Below, one piece after another: positions 8,613 to 16,538 of a DNA stretch of 64,000 nucleotides (the stretch's first letter is position 1; each line of letters opens with the position of its first letter). The stretch is from an uncultured Chryseobacterium sp. (GTDB lineage: Bacteria; Bacteroidota; Bacteroidia; Flavobacteriales; Weeksellaceae): the NCBI GenBank assembly GCA_913778085.1, contig CAJYXJ010000063.1:1-64000 (forward strand), written 5' to 3'. Position numbers and translations under genes: made by a program. The notes under the pieces were generated by a model. That model was not told the origin of the DNA, searched no databases, and saw only the letters and a list, made by a program, of their open reading frames with translations.

Positions 8613-9728
8613 TTAAATGCTGTTCTGCTTCGGTTTTACTTCTACAGGGTTTTCAATATTGTTGTAGTACAGCCACTCGATGGCTCTCGGAAATTCCTGC
8701 GACCAGTAGAATTCGCTGTGGGTACCTTCCGGGTTGATGCTGGTCCTGATCTCAAAATCAAACAGGCGGTTCTCTTCCCATCGTTTCAGTGATTCTTCAA
8801 AGGCATGGATCCGTTTTACCATTTTAGAACCTTCCTGACCGCCGCCGTAAAGATAAATTTTCGTTTTAAAAGGAATCCTGAAATTCATCATCGGGAAATT
8901 GTTATTCGGTTCTACCCAAAGAGAAGGAGAGAAGATCAAAAGCTTGGAGTAGACTTCCGGATAAAGAAAACCGCTGTAAATGCTGATCAGGGCACCAAGC
9001 GAGCTTCCGCCGATCCCTGTATTCTCACGGTCTCCCTTGGTACGGTAGTTCCGGTCTACAAAAGGTTTTAAAGTATCGGTAATGAAACGGATGTATTTCT
9101 TTCCTTCGGAGCCGTTGGCCACATGGTCGTTGTCAAAAATATATTCTTTAATCCGGTCGTCACTGCCGTGTTCGATGGCAATAATAATGATGTCACCGCG
9201 GCCATACTCCGTAAGAACGGAAAGTTTTTTATCAATTTCCCAGTTTCCGTAATCACTGCCTTCATTAAAAAGGTTTTGGGCATCCTGCAGATACAGTACG
9301 GGGTAGTTTTTATCCGAAGTATAATAGTCGTATGGCAGAAGTGCCCAGACTTTCCGGTAGCGGTCGAGCTGGGGGATATAAAATCTGTCCGAAATTATTT
9401 CAGCAATCGGAAAGTATTCAGTTTTAAAAGGCCCCCAGTTCAGCCTCCATTTTTCTACGGTGTTGGAAACGGTTCCTGCGGATTTCAATGCTTTCCGGTT
9501 CGGGGTAATATTTCCTTCTTGGTCCAACTCTACATTTTCCCAGCCGCCTTTTGTGAATTTGTATTCCACGAGACCCGGCAGCAGATGATCTTCAATTTCT
9601 ATAGAATATTGGTTGGTACCTTTCCGGATAAGACGGAAACGCTGGTCCCTTGGGTTCCAGCTGTTGAAATTCCCGGTGACGTAAATAATTCTTTCATCCT
9701 GTTCTGTGGTATGGAGTTCAAACTTCAT
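8613..9728 (-). CDS. Esterase with N-terminal CBM48/AMPK-like domain
   Basis: 371 residues in two parts. Residues 1-75 form a short beta domain with YVTGNFNSWNPRDQ (16-29) and EYKFTKGGW (55-63), the pattern of AMPK glycogen-binding and CBM48 modules. Residues 105-360 are an enterochelin-esterase/esterase D-like hydrolase with elbow GIGGSSLGAL (238-247; Ser243) and a late GTHSEFYW (His). No signal peptide is seen. It is the first gene of the minus-strand cluster and divergent from glgB, which begins 212 bases away with a similar NFNNWN motif. Whether it acts on a glucan ester, a siderophore-like ester or the cluster product is open. Confidence 0.85.
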   Translation of the reverse strand: MKFELHTTEQDERIIYVTGNFNSWNPRDQRFRLIRKGTNQYSIEIEDHLLPGLVEYKFTKGGWENVELDQEGNITPNRKALKSAGTVSNTVEKWRLNWGPFKTEYFPIAEIISDRFYIPQLDRYRKVWALLPYDYYTSDKNYPVLYLQDAQNLFNEGSDYGNWEIDKKLSVLTEYGRGDIIIIAIEHGSDDRIKEYIFDNDHVANGSEGKKYIRFITDTLKPFVDRNYRTKGDRENTGIGGSSLGALISIYSGFLYPEVYSKLLIFSPSLWVEPNNNFPMMNFRIPFKTKIYLYGGGQEGSKMVKRIHAFEESLKRWEENRLFDFEIRTSINPEGTHSEFYWSQEFPRAIEWLYYNNIENPVEVKPKQNSI

Positions 9729-9940
9729 CAGTGTCTTTACTAAAATTTAAAGGGATAAATTTATAAAAAATCTTTTTATGGCAAATAATTTCCTGAATCA
9801 TGGAAATACTGGATGAAAAACTTTATATTTGATAGAAACTAGCAACAGAAGCTGCTTAACATAATAATTAATTCACCCGTAATTAATATTGTTTGCCGGT
9901 ATTTTCCGTAGTTTCAAAAAATATAAAATAAATTAAAACC

Positions 9941-11893
9941 GTGATGAATTCGGTTAAAACATACACTCTTTTTACGGATCAGGACATTTATCTTTTCAGG
10001 GAAGGTAAACATTATAAGCTCTACGATAAGTTTGGAGCGCATTCAGCTGAAAAAGACGGGGTACAGGGCGTTTACTTCTCAGTCTGGGCACCCAATGCCA
10101 AAAAAGTTTCGGTACTCGGCAATTTTAACAACTGGAATCAGGACGGTCACATTTTATTTCCACGCTGGGATGGCTCCGGAATCTGGGAAGGATTTATTGC
10201 CGGCCTTACCTGGGGAACGCTGTATAAATATGCCATTGAAACTTACCGAGGAGAAATCCTGGAAAAAAGTGATCCGTATGCTTTAAGCTGGGAGCAGAAC
10301 CTGCAGGCGGCGTCACTTGTTTCCACGACCTGGTACGAGTGGCAGGACAAAGAATGGATGGAAAGCCGCTGGCAGAAAAATACCCTTAAGGCTCCCATTT
10401 CCGTCTATGAAATGCATGTAGGATCCTGGATGCGGGATGAATACAATCCGGAAAAATTTCTGAATTACCGTGATCTTGCCGCAAAGCTTATTCCCTATCT
10501 CAAAGAAATGGCTTTTACACATGTGGAATTTATGCCTTTGATGGAATATCCGTATGAGCCGAGCTGGGGCTACCAGATTACCGGGTTTTATGCCGCAACT
10601 TCACGCTTCGGTTCGCCGCAGGACCTGATGTTTCTGATCGACGAGCTTCACCGTAGCGGAATCGGGGTGATTCTAGACTGGGTGCCTTCACATTTTCCGG
10701 GGGATGCCAACGGTCTGCACCGGTTTGACGGTTCTTATTTATATGAGCATGAGGACCCGCGCAAAGGCTTCCATCCCGACTGGAAATCCTATATTTTCAA
10801 TTACGGAAGAAATGAAGTGAAATCCTTTCTGATTTCCAATGCCATGTTCTGGCTGGAACGTTATCATGCCGACGGATTGCGGGTAGATGCGGTAACGTCT
10901 ATGCTTCACCTGGATTATTCCCGGAATGAAGGAGAGTGGGAACCGAATATCTTCGGCGGAAACGTGAACCTGGAAGCCAAAACATTCCTTCAGGAGTTCA
11001 ATGCGGCAGTTTATAAAGAATTTGGCGATAACATCATTACCATTGCGGAAGAGAGCTCCGATTTTCCGATGCTTACCAAACCCGTTCATGACGGCGGCGT
11101 AGGTTTCGGGATGAAATGGATGATGGGCTGGATGCACGATACACTGGCTTATTTTAAGGAAGATCCCATCGACAGGAAATTCTTCCACCATAAGCTGACT
11201 TTCGCTTCCATGTATATGTACAACGAGAATTACATGATGCCGTTGTCACACGACGAAGTGGTGCATGGAAAAGCAAGTATGATTTATAAAATGAAAGGTG
11301 ACGAATGGCAGAAATTTGCGAATCTCCGCGCCCTTTATGTCTATATGTTTACACATCCGGGAGCAAAGCTGCTTTTTATGGGCGATGAATTCGGACAGAC
11401 GAGCGAATGGAATTTCAAGAAAAGCCTGGATTGGCATCTGCTGAATTTCCCAGTCCACAAAGGATTGCAGACCTTGGTAAAGGATCTGAACCGTCTTTAT
11501 CGCGAAGAAACGGCCTTTTACGAAAACCAGTTCAGCCCGGAAGGTTTTGAATGGGTGGAAGCGGATGATGCGGATAACTCGCTGTATATTTATTTAAGGA
11601 AAGGAAAAAAGAAAGAGGATGTCCTAATGGTTATCCTGAATTTAACACCAAGGGTTTTGGATTATAAGATCGGAGTAGATGCCGCAAGCCGTTGGGAGAT
11701 TATTTTCAATTCCGATGATGAAAAATACGCGGGAAGCGGGGTGGAGCCGGATATTTTCAGGGAAGATCAGGAAGAATTTAAAGGACATAAAAAATCCATC
11801 AGCATTAAGCTGCCACCGCTGGCCGGAGTGGTTTTAAGAAGGAAGCCGAAAAAATATAAGCAGAGCAGGATTAATCAACATAAAAAATCATGA
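9941..11893 (+). CDS. glgB: 1,4-alpha-glucan branching enzyme
   Basis: 650 residues. An N-terminal CBM48 domain (KVSVLGNFNNWNQDG) is followed by a GH13 barrel with GLRVDAV (nucleophile Asp near 316), IAEESSD (acid Glu near 370) and LSHDEVVHGK, then a C-terminal beta domain. It moves short alpha-1,4 chains to alpha-1,6 branch points during glycogen synthesis in the cytoplasm. The start is one of two adjacent ATGs (9,941 or 9,944). The stop TGA overlaps the ATG of the next gene, so the two are translationally coupled. It is the first gene of the glycogen group. Confidence 0.96.
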   Translation: MMNSVKTYTLFTDQDIYLFREGKHYKLYDKFGAHSAEKDGVQGVYFSVWAPNAKKVSVLGNFNNWNQDGHILFPRWDGSGIWEGFIAGLTWGTLYKYAIETYRGEILEKSDPYALSWEQNLQAASLVSTTWYEWQDKEWMESRWQKNTLKAPISVYEMHVGSWMRDEYNPEKFLNYRDLAAKLIPYLKEMAFTHVEFMPLMEYPYEPSWGYQITGFYAATSRFGSPQDLMFLIDELHRSGIGVILDWVPSHFPGDANGLHRFDGSYLYEHEDPRKGFHPDWKSYIFNYGRNEVKSFLISNAMFWLERYHADGLRVDAVTSMLHLDYSRNEGEWEPNIFGGNVNLEAKTFLQEFNAAVYKEFGDNIITIAEESSDFPMLTKPVHDGGVGFGMKWMMGWMHDTLAYFKEDPIDRKFFHHKLTFASMYMYNENYMMPLSHDEVVHGKASMIYKMKGDEWQKFANLRALYVYMFTHPGAKLLFMGDEFGQTSEWNFKKSLDWHLLNFPVHKGLQTLVKDLNRLYREETAFYENQFSPEGFEWVEADDADNSLYIYLRKGKKKEDVLMVILNLTPRVLDYKIGVDAASRWEIIFNSDDEKYAGSGVEPDIFREDQEEFKGHKKSISIKLPPLAGVVLRRKPKKYKQSRINQHKKS

Positions 11894-12453
11894 TTCAGGC
11901 ATCAGACGTTTTGGGAAAGGACTATAAAGAGTTTGAGAAATATATTGTAAGACGTGATTTTGGTGCAGAAGCATTAAAATCTTTCTCTAAACAAGGTATT
12001 CATCCTCCTTTAACTGAAGCGATATTTAATGTAGAATTATACTTTAATACTTTTAAAATTGAAAGATATAAAGTGCGTTTTTTCGAAAACAAAATATTCA
12101 GTATTCAATTTATAGCGGATGAATATGATTCAGTAAATATGATTCAGAATCTCATTAATCAAGACTCTTTTATTTTTAAGTTTTATACTAACAAACAGCT
12201 AAAAGAAACAGAATGGATAGATAAAGGTGCGGATTTTAAAGGAGGGTTCACGGAATGGAAAATTAAAAAATTTGATTTTGATGGATCTTCTGTATTTAAT
12301 ATTGAGTCTCTCGGAGATTATGGGTTGATTACATTTTACTCCCAACAAATGAGTATCATGGTAAAAAGCCATGTTATGGATGAGGGTGCTTTTTATTTGT
12401 TTGAATTACAAGCAGATATTCATATTTTTAAAAATGATTTTCAAAATAATTAA
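11890..12453 (+). CDS. Unknown protein between glgB and glgA
   Basis: 187 residues, soluble, rich in Phe, Ile, Lys and Asp, with no signal peptide, membrane segment or recognised domain. It starts in the ATGA overlap with the glgB stop and ends 18 bases before glgA, so it is part of the glycogen transcript. Its base composition is clearly more A+T-rich than glgB or glgA, and its codon choice differs. It may have been acquired and kept in frame. The size and composition resemble small immunity-type or stand-alone unknown proteins, but no function can be assigned. Confidence 0.75.
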   Translation: MIQASDVLGKDYKEFEKYIVRRDFGAEALKSFSKQGIHPPLTEAIFNVELYFNTFKIERYKVRFFENKIFSIQFIADEYDSVNMIQNLINQDSFIFKFYTNKQLKETEWIDKGADFKGGFTEWKIKKFDFDGSSVFNIESLGDYGLITFYSQQMSIMVKSHVMDEGAFYLFELQADIHIFKNDFQNN

Positions 12454-12471
12454 TTAAGTTTAATAAAAAAG

Positions 12472-13878
12472 ATGACAGTATTTCACATCAGTACAGAATG
12501 TTATCCAGTGGCAAAAGTAGGAGGGCTGGCCGATGTAGTAGGGGCTTTGCCTAAATATCAGAATAAAATTAAAGGAGTTGATGCGAAGGTGGTTATGCCC
12601 TGGTACAACAAATCTTTCGTTTATGACCATGAATTTGACATAGTTTTTGATGGTTTCATCCATCAGGGGCCAAACATGCTGCAGGTGCAGGTTTTAAAGG
12701 AAAAATCAAACGCTTTAGGATTTGAATTGTACATGGTCAGAATCCCGGGATTGCTAGATCGTGACAACCCTTACGGTTACCAGGATGAGAACTTTCAGTT
12801 TATCGGTTTTCAGCATGGTGTGCTTCACTGGCTCAGTGCGATGCAGATCCGTCCGGATGTTCTGCACTGCCACGATTATCATACGGGGCTGATTCCTTTT
12901 ATGGTGGAACATTGCTGGGAATTTTCTTTTCTGAAAGGCGTAAAAACCATAGCTACCATCCATAATGGCGAATACCAGGGAATGATGAGCTGGGAAATGG
13001 CCAATTATATTCCTTCTTTCGACCGGTACAAATGGGGTCTGATGGATTGGGAAGGGCTGATCAATCCTTTGGCCAGCATGATTAAATGTTCCCATGCTTT
13101 TACTACGGTTTCTCAAGGATATATGGAAGAACTTTTTATCAGCTTCCGCGGATTGGAGAGCCTGGTGCGTGAAGAATTCGGAAAAGCCTACGGAATTATC
13201 AACGGAATTGATACCGAAGTCTGGAATCCCGAAACCGACCCGATGCTGGATTTTAATTTCAATAAGAAAAATGCGGTAGCCATGAAGAAAAAGAATAAAG
13301 AAAAGCTTTGTAAAGAATACGGTTTACGGCCTGAATTGCCGCTGTTTGCCTTTATCGGGAGATTTGCTACGGAAAAAGGAGCAGATTTCCTGCCGGACGT
13401 CGTCTGGAGAAGCATCACACAGACTCATGGCGCCTTAAACGTTATGATTCTCGGATCAGGAAATTCATTCATTGAAAATAAGCTGAAGGAATACGATTAT
13501 ATTTACAGCAATTTCGCGCTGGACCTCGGATATAAGGAATATCTTTCACATAAAATATACGCTTCGGCGGACTTTTTGCTGATGCCATCGAGGGTAGAGC
13601 CCTGCGGACTGAACCAGATGTATTCGATGAGATACGGTACGGTTCCGGTCGTAAGATATACAGGTGGTCTGCGGGATACGGTAAACGATATCTCGACCGG
13701 CGGGGCAGGATTAAATTTTACGTTTCCCGGCGTTGACGATATTCTCCATGCGATGAACAGAGCCTTACTGGTATATAACCAAAAAGGGACAATGGAAAAC
13801 CTGATCCGCGCCAATATGAATTTTGATTTTGCATGGGAAAAATCTGCTGAAAAGTATATTAATTTGTATAAAAACTAA
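12472..13878 (+). CDS. glgA: Glycogen (starch) synthase
   Basis: 468 residues of the GT5 family. N-terminal KVGGLADVVGALPK (from residue 15) is the ADP-glucose-binding KxGGL loop; the C-terminal domain has EPCGLNQMYSMRYGTVP followed by TGGLRDTV, typical of the retaining catalytic site. It elongates alpha-1,4-glucan using ADP-glucose made by GlgC, encoded just downstream. The order glgB, unknown gene, glgA, glgC on one strand supports an operon for carbon storage. Confidence 0.96.
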   Translation: MTVFHISTECYPVAKVGGLADVVGALPKYQNKIKGVDAKVVMPWYNKSFVYDHEFDIVFDGFIHQGPNMLQVQVLKEKSNALGFELYMVRIPGLLDRDNPYGYQDENFQFIGFQHGVLHWLSAMQIRPDVLHCHDYHTGLIPFMVEHCWEFSFLKGVKTIATIHNGEYQGMMSWEMANYIPSFDRYKWGLMDWEGLINPLASMIKCSHAFTTVSQGYMEELFISFRGLESLVREEFGKAYGIINGIDTEVWNPETDPMLDFNFNKKNAVAMKKKNKEKLCKEYGLRPELPLFAFIGRFATEKGADFLPDVVWRSITQTHGALNVMILGSGNSFIENKLKEYDYIYSNFALDLGYKEYLSHKIYASADFLLMPSRVEPCGLNQMYSMRYGTVPVVRYTGGLRDTVNDISTGGAGLNFTFPGVDDILHAMNRALLVYNQKGTMENLIRANMNFDFAWEKSAEKYINLYKN

Positions 13879-13999
13879 TAACTTACACAAGTGAAAATTT
13901 TAGTTTTCTATTCAGCTTGGGATTTTTAATTCATCTGAATCTTTGTCAAATCGTTTTGCTGGAAAAATAGAATAATAAAAATAAAAAATAAACGTACGT

Positions 14000-15268
14000 A
14001 TGAATCGCAATGTAATATCCATTGTTTTAGGAGGCGGAAGGGGAACAAGATTATTTCCCCTAACCTATTCAAGGTCTAAGCCGGCTGTTCCGATTGCCGG
14101 AAAATACCGGCTGGTAGACATTCCTATTTCCAATTGTCTGAATTCAGGGATGAACAAGATCCTGGTCTTAACGCAGTTTAATTCAGCTTCACTGAATTCG
14201 CACATCAAAAACTCTTATCACTTCGATATTTTCAGCAAAGGATTCGTAGATATTCTGGCAGCGGAGCAGAATGTAGAAAATGAAAGCTGGTACCAGGGAA
14301 CGGCCGATGCCGTTCGTCAGTCGATGAAGCATCTGGAGAAGTATGATTATGAATATATCCTGATTCTTTCCGGAGACCAGCTTTACCAGATGGACTTCAA
14401 GGAGATGCTGGATTTTCACATCGAAAAAGGGGGTGATGTAACCATTGCTACGATTCCCGTTAATGCGAAAGATGCTACCGGTTTCGGAATTTTGAGCTCT
14501 GACGACGAAGGAAATATCACATCTTTCGTTGAAAAGCCGGGCTACGACATGCTGGATGGCCTGAAATCTGAAGTTTCGGATGAAAACAAGAATTTAGGTA
14601 AAGAATATCTGGCGTCTATGGGAATCTATATCTTTACAAAAAGCATTCTGAAAAAAATGTTTGACGAAGGTGCAGGGGATGATTTCGGAAAAGACATTAT
14701 CCCGAATTCTATCGGTAAATACACGACTTTAAGCTATCAATACGAAGGATACTGGACCGATATCGGAACCATTGAGTCTTTCTACGAGGCAAATCTCGAT
14801 CTTTGTCAGGATTTTCCTCAGTTCAACCTGTTTTCCTCTTCACCGATCTACACCAGAGCGAGGATGCTTCCTCCTTCGAAAATTAATGGTTCTTACGTAA
14901 GCAAGGCTGTTTTTGGAGACGGATGTATCATCATGGCGGATAAGATCGAAAATTCTGTGATCGGAAACCGTACGCGCATTGATAAAGGAAGTACCATCGT
15001 GAATTCATATGTGATGGGTTCGGATTTCTACCAGGGTACGGCTGAGATTGTGGAAAACGATAACAACGGCCACCCGAATATGGGCATTGGAAAATATTGC
15101 TATATTGAAAAGGCAATTCTGGATAAAAACTGCTACATCGGCGACAACGTAAGAATTATCGGAGGCAAGCATCTTGAGGATGGTGACTATGGAACCTATT
15201 CGGTTCAGGACGGGATTATCGTCGTGAAGAAAGGTGCGGTGCTGAGAGCGGGAACGCATATCGGATAG
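14000..15268 (+). CDS. glgC: Glucose-1-phosphate adenylyltransferase
   Basis: 422 residues. The N-terminal nucleotidyltransferase domain begins with LGGGRGTRLFPLT (10-22) and has SKPAVPIAGKYRLVD and ISNCLNSG. The C-terminal half is the left-handed beta helix (VIGNRTRIDKGS, NCYIGDNVRI). It makes ADP-glucose from glucose-1-phosphate and ATP, the committed step of bacterial glycogen synthesis, and is usually controlled allosterically. A 121-base gap separates it from glgA, so it could also have its own promoter. A hairpin at 15,335-15,360 follows. Confidence 0.96.
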   Translation: MNRNVISIVLGGGRGTRLFPLTYSRSKPAVPIAGKYRLVDIPISNCLNSGMNKILVLTQFNSASLNSHIKNSYHFDIFSKGFVDILAAEQNVENESWYQGTADAVRQSMKHLEKYDYEYILILSGDQLYQMDFKEMLDFHIEKGGDVTIATIPVNAKDATGFGILSSDDEGNITSFVEKPGYDMLDGLKSEVSDENKNLGKEYLASMGIYIFTKSILKKMFDEGAGDDFGKDIIPNSIGKYTTLSYQYEGYWTDIGTIESFYEANLDLCQDFPQFNLFSSSPIYTRARMLPPSKINGSYVSKAVFGDGCIIMADKIENSVIGNRTRIDKGSTIVNSYVMGSDFYQGTAEIVENDNNGHPNMGIGKYCYIEKAILDKNCYIGDNVRIIGGKHLEDGDYGTYSVQDGIIVVKKGAVLRAGTHIG

Positions 15269-15334
15269 ACAACAGTAGATTTAATGAAAATAGATTTATA
15301 TATTTTTCATTCTTTATTTTAAATAAATTAAAAC

Positions 15335-15366
15335 AGAGTGGCCCTCATATTGGTCACTCTTGTTAT
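15335..15366 (+). terminator. Possible terminator after glgC
   Basis: A 9-bp stem (15,335-15,343 with 15,352-15,360, including one G-T pair) is followed by a T-rich stretch. It lies 66 bases after glgC and just before the next gene, so it probably ends the glycogen transcript. Confidence 0.55.
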
Positions 15367-15384
15367 TTTCTATACATTTGTGTC

Positions 15385-16425
15385 ATGCGTTTTTTTAAGA
15401 TCATAGCGGTGCTTGTTGTTTTGTTGATCGGGGCTTATGCGGCTTCGATGTACTATTTTGTGGACGAAAGCAAGGATTTCAAAATAGAGAAAGAGATCGA
15501 CTATCCCCTGGAAAAAGTCTTTTCGCAGTTCAACAACCTGCAGCATTTTACGCGCTGGAATAACTTCTTTACGAGTTCAAAATCGGTCGATATTGATTAC
15601 TATACACCATATGAAGGGCAGGGAAGTTCCATCAGTTATGCCGATCCTAAAAACGATACCGACGGGGAAATGTTCATCCGCTACGAAAATCCTAACAAAT
15701 CGCTCCGGTACCAGCTTTTTGAAGAGAAAAATGAGAGCCCGACCATTGTGGACGTTAAATTCAAACCCATCTCCGCTCAAAAAACAAAAATTACCTGGGT
15801 CGTACACACGCCTAAGCTCTCTGTTTTAAAAAGAGTGGAAAATTTCTGGACGGAAGACCGTTTCGCAGAAAATATCGACAAAAGCATGGTAAACCTTAAA
15901 AATGTCCTCGGCAACAAAGTAGAGAAGGACAACCAGATGGCCGCCATCAAATACGACAGCATTATGGTTGAAAATGAAGAAGAAAAACTACTGCTTGGGA
16001 TCAATGTAAGTGCCTCCAACAAGAAGGATGCGCTGTACAAAAACATCGTGATGAATTACAACAAAATCTATAATTACACCACAATGGACCTGGGTAAGAA
16101 AGAGGATGAGTTCGGTTATCCTGTTCTTGTTACCGATGCGGATAATTATAAAGACAAAGAAGTGTCTTATTTCCTTGGAATACCATTGTCTAAAAAGTTT
16201 GGGGTTACGGATAATAATTTCAGTTTCAGGACGCTTAATCCTGTACAGAATTATGTGATGTATTATAAAGGAAATTATGAGGGAAGGGTCAAAGCTATAC
16301 AACAGTTAATCCAGAAGGCCAAGAAAGATGAAATGCGTTTTAATGATATTCGTCAGACTTTTATAGAGCGCCCTCTGGAGGACCAGGATGTCAATATGAA
16401 ACTCTCATTATCAGTATTTAAGTAG
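15385..16425 (+). CDS. SRPBCC-fold protein with N-terminal membrane anchor
   Basis: 346 residues. One hydrophobic segment (about 5-26) acts as signal anchor. It is followed by a START/polyketide-cyclase-like region (about 35-165: IDYPLEKVFSQFNNLQHFTRWN, with GQGSSISY later), and then a second, less clear effector-binding-like half. Proteins of this kind bind small hydrophobic ligands; no ligand can be named. It is a separate unit between glgC and sucA. The start is the first ATG after a terminator-like hairpin. Confidence 0.75.
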   Translation: MRFFKIIAVLVVLLIGAYAASMYYFVDESKDFKIEKEIDYPLEKVFSQFNNLQHFTRWNNFFTSSKSVDIDYYTPYEGQGSSISYADPKNDTDGEMFIRYENPNKSLRYQLFEEKNESPTIVDVKFKPISAQKTKITWVVHTPKLSVLKRVENFWTEDRFAENIDKSMVNLKNVLGNKVEKDNQMAAIKYDSIMVENEEEKLLLGINVSASNKKDALYKNIVMNYNKIYNYTTMDLGKKEDEFGYPVLVTDADNYKDKEVSYFLGIPLSKKFGVTDNNFSFRTLNPVQNYVMYYKGNYEGRVKAIQQLIQKAKKDEMRFNDIRQTFIERPLEDQDVNMKLSLSVFK

Positions 16426-16538
16426 GAAATTATTTTATACTTTTTTTAATAGTTTAAAGGCTGCTCCAAGTCGGTTTTTTTTATTAAATTTGAAGCTTAA
16501 TTCGACAAACAAATTTTAATAACAGATAAACTGTAATA

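Noticed and set aside
9123-9743. Plus-strand ORF of 206 residues opposite the CBM48-esterase
   Set aside because: Antisense shadow of a gene with intact catalytic motifs; no domain or start signal of its own.
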